From Flavobacterium sp. LHD-85 (GTDB taxonomy: Bacteria > Bacteroidota > Bacteroidia > Flavobacteriales > Flavobacteriaceae), in assembly GCF_030929595.1 (NCBI RefSeq), contig NZ_JAVFVR010000003.1, positions 348,845 to 412,844 on the forward strand: a stretch of DNA of 64,000 nt. The letters run 5' to 3'. The position numbers were made by a program, and so were the translations under genes. Every line of letters starts with the position of its first letter. Positions within the stretch are counted from its first letter, which is position 1. Of the stretch, positions 25,607 through 33,790 are shown one piece after another. The notes under the pieces were generated by a model. The model worked only from the letters and a program-made list of their open reading frames with translations, had not been told where the DNA came from and ran no database searches.

Positions 25607-26587
25607 CTATAAGACCATCAAATTACAACCGCGAATATCAGAATTATCAAAACGTCCCAATACTTCAAAAGAGTTGTTGGAATATTTTTTGCCTAAATCC
25701 TGCGTAGCTATAAAAGAGCATGAATTGATATTGGCTAAATCAATTACATTGATGCCGCCAGTTTTTCCGTCTTTTACATAAGTTAAAGCATCTTCCGGGT
25801 CGCGAACTAAAATATGCATCCAAGAAGGACATTCGAAAATACCTTCGCCAAGAGAATAGGCTTGTGCTAAAAGTTCCGTCATTCCGTATTCTGAATGAAT
25901 AGATGAAACACCGAAACCTTTACAGAGTATTTCGTGTAATTCTTCGCGAATCATCTCTTTGCGTTTTCCTTTCATTCCCCCAGTTTCCATAATAATGGTA
26001 TTTTGAAGGCTGAATTGGTGTTTTTCGATTAAATCCAACAAAGCATATGTAACCCCAATTAAGATTACATTTTGACCTGCTTCGTCCAATTCAAGAAGTT
26101 TTTTGATTAAGTCGTCATGATTGTGCAAATAAAACCCGCTTTCAGGCTGATTAGAGAGTTTTATCAGGTCTTCTACCATATAAATTAACGAAGAGCCTTC
26201 ACGTTCTAAATAAGACGGTAAAAGGGCTAAAACAACGTAATCTTCAATATTGCCATAAAACTGAGAAAAGCCTTTGCGGTAACTTTCCTCATATAGGGAA
26301 ATATCGGTCACTAAATGTCTGCTGGTAATCATTCCAGTTGTGCCGCTACTTGTGAAAGTTACTTGTACAGGATCTGTATTAGAAACAACATCGTGGCTTT
26401 TGAAAAACTGAATGGGTAAAAAAGGAATTTGTTGCAGTGATTTTACCTGCTGCGGATTAACTTTTAAAAAATCGCAAAAATCGCGATAGACTTTGTTATT
26501 CTCATGCTGAAAACGAAACACTTTTAGTGCTATTTTTTCAAATTGTTTCTGACTTGAAATGGTAAAGATATCGCTGGCTGTGATCAA
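25607..26587 (-). CDS. LuxE-like acyl-protein synthetase / acyltransferase
   Basis: A 326-residue member of the LuxE/PaaK-like adenylating superfamily. The P-loop-like VTFTSSGTTG (~80) and later GMTELLAQAYS and GRFDNSDIRGCNLM fit acyl activation or transfer. I place the start at a TTG (26587, reading MITASDIF) because a longer reading would begin inside the -7 element at 26600-26607. That gives a leader of only a few bases. No acyl carrier or reductase gene is adjacent, so the acyl substrate is open. Confidence 0.85.
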   Translation of the reverse strand: MITASDIFTISSQKQFEKIALKVFRFQHENNKVYRDFCDFLKVNPQQVKSLQQIPFLPIQFFKSHDVVSNTDPVQVTFTSSGTTGMITSRHLVTDISLYEESYRKGFSQFYGNIEDYVVLALLPSYLEREGSSLIYMVEDLIKLSNQPESGFYLHNHDDLIKKLLELDEAGQNVILIGVTYALLDLIEKHQFSLQNTIIMETGGMKGKRKEMIREELHEILCKGFGVSSIHSEYGMTELLAQAYSLGEGIFECPSWMHILVRDPEDALTYVKDGKTGGINVIDLANINSCSFIATQDLGKKYSNNSFEVLGRFDNSDIRGCNLMVL

Positions 26588-26599
26588 AACTTTTTTTTG

Positions 26600-26607
26600 C
26601 AAAGATA
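26600..26607 (-). promoter_or_regulatory. -7 element of the LuxE-like gene
   Basis: TATCTTTG on the minus strand ends 12 bases before the chosen TTG start, implying a leaderless or nearly leaderless mRNA. No TTG is seen at -33. Confidence 0.55.
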
Positions 26608-26697
26608 CTTTTTTTTAGTTTTCGGTCTCAGTTTTCAGTCTCGGTTTTCGGGGAGGATTTTTATTAAAAGGTATAATTGAAAGAAGTATTGTGTCTC

Positions 26698-26760
26698 GGT
26701 TTTCAGTCGCAGTATTCAGCAAAGCATATAAACTGAAAACTGAGACTGCGACTGAAAACC
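26698..26760. repeat. 16-bp inverted repeat of CAGTCGCAGT words
   Basis: GGTTTTCAGTCGCAGT (26698-26713) pairs perfectly with 26745-26760. The same word recurs unpaired near 48537-48567. Confidence 0.65.
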
Positions 26761-26761
26761 A

Positions 26762-26788
26762 AAAAAAAACTCCTTTGGAGTTTTTTTT
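26762..26788 (-). terminator. Terminator of the T9SS-tail gene
   Basis: A-tract/ACTCC-TTT-GGAG/T-tract hairpin overlapping the last base pairs of the leftward gene. Confidence 0.65.
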
Positions 26789-27125
26789 ATCTTATAATGA
26801 GTTTTCGGGTTGCCGATGCATTTTGTTCGATTATTCTGATGATGTAAACACCTGGAGGCAGTTCTGAAACACTTAATTCTTTTGATACTAAATGTGCCTG
26901 CAATACTTTTTTGCCTAAGATATCAAACACAATAATTTCTTTCTCTAAATCGTTTTTAGATGAGATATAGACTTTTCCGTTTGTCACTGGGTTAGGATAC
27001 AAGCTTAAACCCTCAATAGAAGTAGATTCCTGAGTTTTTGGTAATTGCTTGCTGTCTTGCGCCGAAACGCTTACAGTGAAGAAAAATGCCAATATGAAAG
27101 TAATATAAAAGTAGTTTTTTGCCAT
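26787..27125 (-). CDS. Short exported protein ending in a T9SS C-terminal signal
   Basis: 112 residues from MAKNYFYITF; the upstream in-frame extension to 27179 is rejected. Signal peptide ends VSVSAQ, a ~15-residue linker follows, then a typical type A T9SS tail (YPNPVTNGKVYISS, IIVFDILGKKV, LPPGVYIIRI, KLIIR). There is almost no cargo between the two signals. It could be a bare T9SS substrate, a remnant of a longer gene or a C-terminal-domain regulator. The reading frame is intact. Confidence 0.85.
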   Translation of the reverse strand: MAKNYFYITFILAFFFTVSVSAQDSKQLPKTQESTSIEGLSLYPNPVTNGKVYISSKNDLEKEIIVFDILGKKVLQAHLVSKELSVSELPPGVYIIRIIEQNASATRKLIIR

Positions 27126-27181
27126 CGCGTGTATTTGATTACTGTAAATATACAAAAAAAAATACAAAAAGCACGCCAAAA

Positions 27182-27211
27182 AAAAACATCCTAAGGAATT
27201 AGGATGTTTTT
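27182..27211 (-). terminator. Terminator of the Pho-cluster lipoprotein
   Basis: AAAAACATCCTAA (27182-27194), GGAA loop, TTAGGATGTTTTT (27199-27211); perfect 13-bp stem, usable in both directions. Confidence 0.85.
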
Positions 27212-27232
27212 AACATTATGTGTTCGAAGTGA

Positions 27233-28414
27233 TTAGAAACCTACTGTCCATCCAGCAGCCCATGTTGGTTGAGCAACACCAGCTCCAGCTCCAGTTGCAG
27301 TAGCAGATTCTACTGATACAGCAGCTACGTCAGCAGCAGTTCCGTCTGTTTTCTTTCCTTTAGTTTTTGTAGGTACATCAGCAACGTAAAGTACGTTTGA
27401 AACTTTTAAAGCTGATGGTACGAAAGCGATAGTTTCATCATTTTCAACATCGATACCAGTTTTCCATCCGCTTAAAACAACGTTAGAAACTTGACCTTTA
27501 GTTCCTCTTCTAAATTTGATACCTTGGTTTTCAGTGTAAACAGTTGCATCTGCAGCACTTCCAGGTCCAACAAGAGTCATGTTAGTGATTGTTGGGTTAG
27601 CAATTGGAGTATTAGCATATCCTAATTCGAAGTTATCAGCTTCAATTCCTCTGTTTCCTTTTCCGAAAGCTAATTTACCATACCAGTTAGTGTTAGTTCC
27701 AGACCATCCTTCAGTCCAGTCAAATTGATCATCTTCGTTACCAATAGCAACTAAGTTAGAAGTATTTACAGTTCCACCGAAGAATTCGAATCCGTCATCA
27801 GAACCGTGGAAAGCTTGTACGTTTTCAACAACTGTACCTGAACCAACTCCGAAGAAAGAAAGTGCGTTGAATTCTTTTTCAGTGTTAAATGCAGCACCAG
27901 CGTACTCGATTCTTAAGAATTTAATAACTCCAGAGTTATCGTTAGCAACAGTTCCACCGTAAGTTAAGTCAGCAACTTCAGATTGAGCAGTTCCTGTACC
28001 ACCAGATGTACGGTTGATTGGAGCTTTTCCGCAGATTACTAATCCACCCCAGTCTCCAGCAGCTTTAGTAGCTAAACCAGATGTCATGATAACAGGTTTT
28101 GCAGCTGTTCCGTTTACGTTGATTTTACCTCCTTGTGCGATCGCGATATAAGCAGATGTTCCTCCAACTCCTTGAATTACTGTTCCAGCAGGAATAGTAA
28201 GAGTAGCGCCAGAGTTAACTTGAATTTTTCCTGTTAGTTTGTAAGTTGTTCCTGCGTCAAGAACTACTTCTCCGTCAGTAATTGTTCCTTTAAAATCATT
28301 TGCGTTAACAACAAATGAAGATGATGGTTTGTTGTTGTCGTCACTAGAGCAGCTTGTCATTAAACCTGCTGATAAAGTAACAATTCCAATTAATTTTACA
28401 ATTGAGTTTTTCAT
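27233..28414 (-). CDS. Surface lipoprotein with beta-helix-like repeats, partner of TonB receptor
   Basis: A 393-residue lipoprotein from MKNSIVKLIG (the longer in-frame start at 28453 falls on the promoter). Lipobox LMTSC, then SSDDNN. The body is Gly/Thr/Asn-rich, with beta-helix-like turns (TLTIPAGTVIQGVGG, VIKFLRIEYAGAAF, HGSDDGFEFFGGTVNTSN). It is downstream of the TonB receptor, and both promoters share 11-bp-phased TAACA repeats. It may act like a SusD-type binding lipoprotein, but its fold differs from SusD. Function is inference. Confidence 0.75.
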   Translation of the reverse strand: MKNSIVKLIGIVTLSAGLMTSCSSDDNNKPSSSFVVNANDFKGTITDGEVVLDAGTTYKLTGKIQVNSGATLTIPAGTVIQGVGGTSAYIAIAQGGKINVNGTAAKPVIMTSGLATKAAGDWGGLVICGKAPINRTSGGTGTAQSEVADLTYGGTVANDNSGVIKFLRIEYAGAAFNTEKEFNALSFFGVGSGTVVENVQAFHGSDDGFEFFGGTVNTSNLVAIGNEDDQFDWTEGWSGTNTNWYGKLAFGKGNRGIEADNFELGYANTPIANPTITNMTLVGPGSAADATVYTENQGIKFRRGTKGQVSNVVLSGWKTGIDVENDETIAFVPSALKVSNVLYVADVPTKTKGKKTDGTAADVAAVSVESATATGAGAGVAQPTWAAGWTVGF

Positions 28415-28450
28415 AATTGTGTTGTAATTTTTGTGTTTAATTTCTTGAGG

Positions 28451-28538
28451 CAAAGATGGAATAGAAATCTTTTTTAGATGTTAAGAAACCGTGATTGTTA
28501 GTTTAACAAAAACTGTATTTAATATTAAGTAAATGTTA
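28451..28538 (-). promoter_or_regulatory. Promoter and Pho-box-like repeats of the lipoprotein
   Basis: Minus-strand repeats at 11-bp phase: TAACA (28538-28534), TAATA (28527-28523), TAAAC (28505-28501), TCACG (28494-28490), TAACA (28483-28479). The -7 TTTG (28454-28451) starts 29 bp after the last unit. The 11-bp direct-repeat register is what PhoB-type regulators bind. Confidence 0.6.
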
Positions 28539-28607
28539 GGTTTGTAAACTGAAAATAAACTGCTTTTGCAAGCCCCAGAGCCTGCGCGGTCTTGTATGTT
28601 AAAAATA

Positions 28608-28639
28608 AAAAGAGGCCAGTTGTTAAACTGGCCTCTTTT
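28608..28639 (-). terminator. Terminator between TonB receptor and lipoprotein
   Basis: Perfect 14-bp stem: AAAAGAGGCCAGTT (28608-28621), loop GTTA, complement 28626-28639. It separates the receptor transcript from the lipoprotein's own promoter. Confidence 0.85.
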
Positions 28640-28664
28640 CTATAAATTGTTTTACTGTATTAGA

Positions 28665-31421
28665 TTAGAAAGTGTAATTAAGTTTGAAGCTTAATCCTAA
28701 TCCTTTTTTGTATGATAATACATTTACGTCTCCAGAAGTATTTTCTTGTACTCTGTTGATCTTTGGATCAAGAATGTTTTTTACTACGAAATCCAATCCT
28801 AAGTTTTTGTTTAATTTAGATTTAGCAATAAAATCTAATGAACCAAAGGCTTTATCAACCAAATCACCTCGTCCGTTTGTTCCAATTGCGTTGATACGAT
28901 CTGAGAAATAAGTATAAGCAACAGTTGTGTTTAAACTTTTATCGTTTTCCCATTCTGCTAAGTAAGAAAGGTCTGCGTTTAGCAATAAATCTGAAGCTCC
29001 TGTAAATTGGCTTTTTGTATTTGTGAAAACAACTTGGTAATCAGTTTCTTTGTCAACTTTTTCTGCATTTAACTCTTGGCTTGTATGCAAGTAAGATGCG
29101 TTAATACCAGCAGACAATTTTTTCGTATTTACATCGTCAAAATTGAAAAGTGTTTTACGATATTCTACTTCAGCTCCAGCTACATATCCATAATCTCCTG
29201 TGTTGATGTAAGAGATATCATTTGAAGAAGAAGCAATAGTAACTTCGTTCATTGGATTAACAATATATTTTCCAAAAGCTGTAAACGAAATTAACTCGTC
29301 GCTTTTTGGGAACATTTCCCATTTAAGATCTAAGTTGTAATCATCAGATTCATATAAGTAAGGGTTACCCACTTTTACTTGTAATACTTCTTCGTAAACA
29401 AATAATGCTCTTTCTTTAAATTGAGGCAATGTATATGTTTTACTGAAACCAAAACGTAAATTTTGTTTTTCGTTCAATTCATATTTCATTGTTAAGCTTG
29501 GTAAGAAAGCTACTTTGCTTAATTCGTCACTTCCAACATCTCCTAACTGTGTATTCCAATCTACATTTTGAACAATAGATTCTGCACGTAAACCTAAAAC
29601 TCCTGTGAATTTTGAATTGAATTTATATTCTGTATTTAGGTAACCTCCAAAGATTGTTTGTTTACCGTCATATGTTTGAGGATCTAAAGCATTTGATACT
29701 TGAGAGTTTCCTCTAAAAGTAGAAATGTTGAAGTATCCATTGTTTAAGTTTGTTTCGTTGTAAAACAAATCTAAGTTATTTGGGTCAACAATTGTGTTGG
29801 TGTAACCTGGCTGAGATAAGAAGTTAAATTGAGAAGCCTCAAAGTTTCTGTTTTTAATTCTTCCGCTTGCTCCTAATGTGAATTTCCCTTTATATTCATC
29901 ATCAGAATTTTTGTTGAATTTGTAATCTACAGAAAGATTACCCGCCAACTCGTCTTCTTTTAGTTTTTGGAAGTATCTATGGTTATCTGGTCTAGAAATA
30001 GAAGATAGTACATATCCATTTGGCTCATTTCTAAAAGTGTTTTGCGCTCTATCTGGCATAGAACCATCAATAATGTTGTAAGATGCTCCCCAATTTAATT
30101 TAGATCTATCGCTTAATTTATGATCTCCAAGTAATTGGTTGATCCAAAGACTATTTTTTTCGTAGTTAAAACGACGAATTAAACCATTTCCGTTGTTGGC
30201 AAGATCGACAATGTATCCAGCATATTCTTCTTTAGATTGAGAAGAAGTATTAATGTAAACAGTATTAAAACTTACTTTGTTATCTGAGTTGATTTTATAA
30301 CCAACATTCAATAAACCTGTAGAGTTTGTTTGGTAACCCATATCAGTATAAGAGTAGAAATCTTTATTTGCAACTCCTGCACCGTTTACACCACCTTTTG
30401 CGGTAGCGTTACGAATAGAGTTGTATTCATTGCTGAAATTAGCTGTAGCGAAGAAGCTTAATTTTCCACCGTCACCAACATTAAAAGATTTTCCTCCTGA
30501 TATGCCTAACGAACCAGCAATCGGATTTTTTCCGTCCATTTGCAAAGTGTTGTAGTTGTATTGAGTAAGTGGATTGTTTGGGATTGAAGGATTGTCAAAA
30601 CCAAAACTATTGATTCCTCTTTGTAATTTAAAATCTTTTTCAGCTAATGCGTTTGTGTTTACATTAGAACCCATTTCGATTTTAAAATATCCGTTTCCTT
30701 TGTAATCTTTAGAAATGATGTCTACGTTTCCTCCAGCAAAATCTCCATATAGTTTACTGCTGTAAACTTTGTCTATAGAAACATATTCTAAGATATCTGT
30801 AGAGAAAATTTCAAGATTAATGTTTTTCTTTTCAGGATCGTTTGACGGAATTGGTAATCCGTTCATTGTTGTAGAATTGTAACGGTCACCTAAACCTCTT
30901 ACGAAAATGTTTCCAGAACCTTCTTGTTTTGTAATACCTGTAGTTTTAGAAACAGCCGCGGCAACATCGCTAACTCCTTTTCTAGAAAGTTCTTGTGCAC
31001 CAATAGATTGTTTAATGTCTACAGCATTTTTTTGTTCCAAAAGTAAAGCAGATTCTTTTTGTTTACTTCCGGTTGAAGCTTGAACTACTACATCTTTAAG
31101 TGTATAGCTTCCAGATGAAAGTCCTTGATTAACTGTTACAGTTTCGTTTGCTTTAACAGCAACTGGAGCTTCTACAGATTCATATCCTAAGAAACTAAAA
31201 ATTAAAGTATAATTTCCAGGATTTACGCTTAACGAATATTTTCCGTCTACGTCGGTATTTACGCTAATATTTGTACCTTTAACTAAAACATTAGCAAATG
31301 GCAGAGCAGCGTTGTTCATATCTTTGTCGGTCAGAACTCCAGAAATCGTACCTTTGTTTTGCGCGATCGAAATCGTACAGATAAATAATGCAATAAAGAG
31401 AAATCTTAAATTGAATTTCAT
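28665..31421 (-). CDS. TonB-dependent receptor with carboxypeptidase-D-like domain (Pho cluster)
   Basis: A 918-residue receptor. Signal peptide ends around CTISIAQ (~21), a carboxypeptidase-D-like domain (~24-105, GTISGVLTDKD to GYESVEAPV), a plug (~130-230, GNIFVRGLGDRYNSTTMNG, LYGDFAGGNVDI) and a barrel ending KLNYTF. It is divergent from phoB/phoR and has phased TAACA repeats upstream. The context suggests uptake of phosphate or a phosphorus-containing compound under phosphate limitation. Ligand not determinable from sequence. Confidence 0.92.
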   Translation of the reverse strand: MKFNLRFLFIALFICTISIAQNKGTISGVLTDKDMNNAALPFANVLVKGTNISVNTDVDGKYSLSVNPGNYTLIFSFLGYESVEAPVAVKANETVTVNQGLSSGSYTLKDVVVQASTGSKQKESALLLEQKNAVDIKQSIGAQELSRKGVSDVAAAVSKTTGITKQEGSGNIFVRGLGDRYNSTTMNGLPIPSNDPEKKNINLEIFSTDILEYVSIDKVYSSKLYGDFAGGNVDIISKDYKGNGYFKIEMGSNVNTNALAEKDFKLQRGINSFGFDNPSIPNNPLTQYNYNTLQMDGKNPIAGSLGISGGKSFNVGDGGKLSFFATANFSNEYNSIRNATAKGGVNGAGVANKDFYSYTDMGYQTNSTGLLNVGYKINSDNKVSFNTVYINTSSQSKEEYAGYIVDLANNGNGLIRRFNYEKNSLWINQLLGDHKLSDRSKLNWGASYNIIDGSMPDRAQNTFRNEPNGYVLSSISRPDNHRYFQKLKEDELAGNLSVDYKFNKNSDDEYKGKFTLGASGRIKNRNFEASQFNFLSQPGYTNTIVDPNNLDLFYNETNLNNGYFNISTFRGNSQVSNALDPQTYDGKQTIFGGYLNTEYKFNSKFTGVLGLRAESIVQNVDWNTQLGDVGSDELSKVAFLPSLTMKYELNEKQNLRFGFSKTYTLPQFKERALFVYEEVLQVKVGNPYLYESDDYNLDLKWEMFPKSDELISFTAFGKYIVNPMNEVTIASSSNDISYINTGDYGYVAGAEVEYRKTLFNFDDVNTKKLSAGINASYLHTSQELNAEKVDKETDYQVVFTNTKSQFTGASDLLLNADLSYLAEWENDKSLNTTVAYTYFSDRINAIGTNGRGDLVDKAFGSLDFIAKSKLNKNLGLDFVVKNILDPKINRVQENTSGDVNVLSYKKGLGLSFKLNYTF

Positions 31422-31460
31422 TTTTTTTCAGTGTTGTGTTTGTGTCTTATTATTTTTGTG

Positions 31461-31537
31461 CAAAGAAAGAACCACTCTGTGAAGTCCATGTTACCGACTT
31501 GTTATGTTTTTGTGTTGTTAAGATTATCAAATTGTTA
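31461..31537 (-). promoter_or_regulatory. Promoter and Pho-box-like repeats of the TonB receptor
   Basis: Minus-strand units at 11-bp phase: TAACA (31537-31533), TAATC (31526-31522), TAACA (31504-31500), TAACA (31493-31489), weak TCACA (31482-31478). The -7 TTTG is at 31464-31461, 29 bp from the 31493 unit and 18 bp from the weak one. Confidence 0.65.
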
Positions 31538-31664
31538 CGAGATTAAATTACGGTTAACACCATTTTTTAAAGGTTCTTTTGTTAGTATATTTACCCTGTG
31601 AAATAAGAAATATCGAATGTTTAATGAAGAAGTTTCGATATAAAAATCTCAATTTTTGCTATTT

Positions 31665-32348
31665 ATGAAAAAAACACAAACTAAGATTTTATTAGTTGAC
31701 GACGAACCAGATATCTTAGAAATCGTTGGCTATAACCTTGCTCAGGAAGGCTATCAGATTGTTACAGCTTCTAATGGAAAAGATGCTATAGCAAAAGCAC
31801 AGAAAGAGCTGCCAGAATTAATCATTATGGACGTGATGATGGCAGAAATGGACGGAATGGAGGCTTGCGAGCATATTAGAAAAATTCCAGAATTAAATAA
31901 TGTTATCATAACATTCCTTACAGCAAGAAGTGAAGATTATTCTCAAGTAGCTGGTTTTGATGCAGGTGCTGATGACTATATTACAAAGCCAATTAAACCA
32001 AAATTATTGGTCTCAAAAGTAAAGGCGCTGTTAAGAAGGTTAAAAGAACAAGAAGTTGTTACAGATACTTTAAATGTAGGCGGAATCGAGATTAACCGTG
32101 AGGAATACAAAATCATAAAAGGCAATGTAGAAATTGCTTTGCCAAGAAAAGAATTCGAATTATTTTATCTGTTGGCTTCAAAACCGGGAAAAGTTTTTAA
32201 AAGAGACGAAATCCTGGATAAAGTTTGGGGTAACGAAGTGGTAGTTGGAGGAAGAACAATCGATGTTCACATTAGAAAACTACGTGAAAAAATAGGTGAA
32301 GACCTTTTTAAAACCATAAAAGGTGTTGGTTATAAATTTGAGGTTTAA
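31665..32348 (+). CDS. phoB: PhoB/OmpR-type response regulator
   Basis: 227 residues from MKKTQTKILLVDDEPD (an extra in-frame start 9 bp upstream is less likely). Receiver domain with acidic pocket DDE (12-14), phosphoacceptor Asp56 in IIMDVMM and the KP motif in YITKPIKP. The C-terminal winged helix (~135-227) has VVGGRTIDVHIRKLREKIG as recognition helix and KGVGYKF as wing. Followed by a PhoR-like kinase and an OprP/OprO-type porin, so PhoB is the best call. KdpE or other OmpR-type regulators remain possible. Confidence 0.82.
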   Translation: MKKTQTKILLVDDEPDILEIVGYNLAQEGYQIVTASNGKDAIAKAQKELPELIIMDVMMAEMDGMEACEHIRKIPELNNVIITFLTARSEDYSQVAGFDAGADDYITKPIKPKLLVSKVKALLRRLKEQEVVTDTLNVGGIEINREEYKIIKGNVEIALPRKEFELFYLLASKPGKVFKRDEILDKVWGNEVVVGGRTIDVHIRKLREKIGEDLFKTIKGVGYKFEV

Positions 32349-32366
32349 CATTCTATAAAAATTCGA

Positions 32367-32508
32367 ACCATATAAGTGATATAAGTTCATTTTAATTTGT
32401 TGTTCGTATTTTTTAAAAATAGTATATTTAGCACATGTAAACATAGCGTTTACATGTGCTAAGTCATTTATAGTCAAAAGTAAAATGAACTTATATCACT
32501 TATATGGT
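32367..32508. repeat. Nested perfect palindromes in the phoB-phoR gap
   Basis: A perfect 28-bp inverted repeat (32367-32394 and 32481-32508, beginning ACCATATAAGTGATATAAG) encloses a perfect 13-bp one (AGCACATGTAAAC 32430-32442 and 32448-32460). The same outer word forms an inverted pair at 53348-53421. It fills the 193-bp gap and could be a small mobile (MITE-like) element or an attenuator. Confidence 0.85.
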
Positions 32509-32541
32509 GAAAAAATAATCTCTTAATGGTTAACTATTTCA

Positions 32542-33627
32542 ATGAAAATTAATTTTAAAAAAACATACAAATTCGCGATAAAATCGGCATTGTATATCAG
32601 TCTCTTTACAACAGCATTTGTACTGATGTTAATGTCATTATTTTATAAAAATCAATTAAAACATCAAGTTGCGTTTGGAATCATTTTCATTATCGTAATC
32701 TATATTTTCTCTTTTCTGGTTTTGCAATATCGTGTAGAACGATTTATTTACCGAAGGGTAAAGAAAATTTACGATGAGGTTTCATTATTGGAATCAACAA
32801 CATTAATCAATCAGCCGATTAATACAGATATGGAAACGCTTTCGCGTGAAGTGAAAAAGTTTGCGACCGATAAAAAACTCGAAATCGAAATGCTCGAAAT
32901 TCGTGAACAATATAGAAGAGAGTTTTTAGGAAACGTTTCACACGAATTGAAAACGCCTTTATTTACCGTTCAAGGTTATGTTTCAACTTTGCTTGATGGA
33001 GCAATGGACGATAAAAATATCAGAAAGAAATATTTAAAACGTGCCGAAAAAGGAGTAGAGCGTCTTATATATATAGTAGAAGATTTGGATATGATTACCA
33101 AATTAGAATCGGGAGATCTAGATTTGAATATGACTGATTTTGATATTGTCGAATTAATTCAGAATGTCTTCGAGCTACTTGAAATGAAAGCCGACAAAAA
33201 GAAAATTAAGTTGGCTTTTGAAAGTAAAAATGTGCAGTCTGTTATGATTAGAGGAGATCAAGATAGAATACAGCAAGTGCTGGAAAATCTGATTGTAAAC
33301 TCTATTAAGTACGGAAAAGAGGGCGGTCTGACTGAAGTTGGCGTAGTAAACTTAACTAAGAAAAAAGTATTAATACGTATTAGCGATAACGGAGAAGGAG
33401 TTGAAAAACAAAACATTCCGAGACTTTTTGAGCGTTTTTATCGAGTGGATAAAAGCGGAACTAGATCTGAAGGTGGTTCTGGTTTAGGATTGGCAATTGT
33501 AAAGCATATTATTGAAGCGCATAAAGAGAAAGTTTATGTAGAAAGTGAGTTCGGAATTGGCTCTGAATTCTCTTTTACGCTCGAAAAAGCAAATAAAATA
33601 GTAAAAACAGACGTTAAAAAATCGTAA
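32542..33627 (+). CDS. phoR: PhoR-like sensor histidine kinase
   Basis: 361 residues. Two transmembrane helices (~14-33 and ~43-62) with almost no periplasmic loop, a linker with coiled-coil character (~70-125), then HisKA with the phosphoacceptor His134 in NVSHELKTPL and HATPase_c (N box ENLIVNSIKYG, DNGEGV, FERFYRVDKS, GSGLGLAIV). The tiny sensor loop resembles PhoR-type kinases, which sense through transporters rather than binding phosphate. It lies 193 bp after the regulator gene. Confidence 0.8.
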   Translation: MKINFKKTYKFAIKSALYISLFTTAFVLMLMSLFYKNQLKHQVAFGIIFIIVIYIFSFLVLQYRVERFIYRRVKKIYDEVSLLESTTLINQPINTDMETLSREVKKFATDKKLEIEMLEIREQYRREFLGNVSHELKTPLFTVQGYVSTLLDGAMDDKNIRKKYLKRAEKGVERLIYIVEDLDMITKLESGDLDLNMTDFDIVELIQNVFELLEMKADKKKIKLAFESKNVQSVMIRGDQDRIQQVLENLIVNSIKYGKEGGLTEVGVVNLTKKKVLIRISDNGEGVEKQNIPRLFERFYRVDKSGTRSEGGSGLGLAIVKHIIEAHKEKVYVESEFGIGSEFSFTLEKANKIVKTDVKKS

Positions 33628-33693
33628 CGGCAGTTTTGCTGAAAGCCCTAAAATAAAGGTGTTTAACAATAAATAAACATTCCGATTTAGGCC

Positions 33694-33760
33694 GTAACAT
33701 TAAATTTTTATTATAGTAACATCTGGTTAATGATTTCTTAACATAGGTGGTCCATCTTTG
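33694..33760 (+). promoter_or_regulatory. Promoter and Pho-box-like repeats of the porin
   Basis: GTAACA (33694), GTAACA (33716), TTAATG (33727) and TTAACA (33738) stand at exact multiples of 11 bp. The -7 element ATCTTTG ends at 33760, its TTTG 18 bp after the TAACA of the last unit, 30 bp before the ATG at 33791. Confidence 0.65.
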
Positions 33761-33790
33761 CATCCTGAAATTAAGGGAATTACAGAACTA

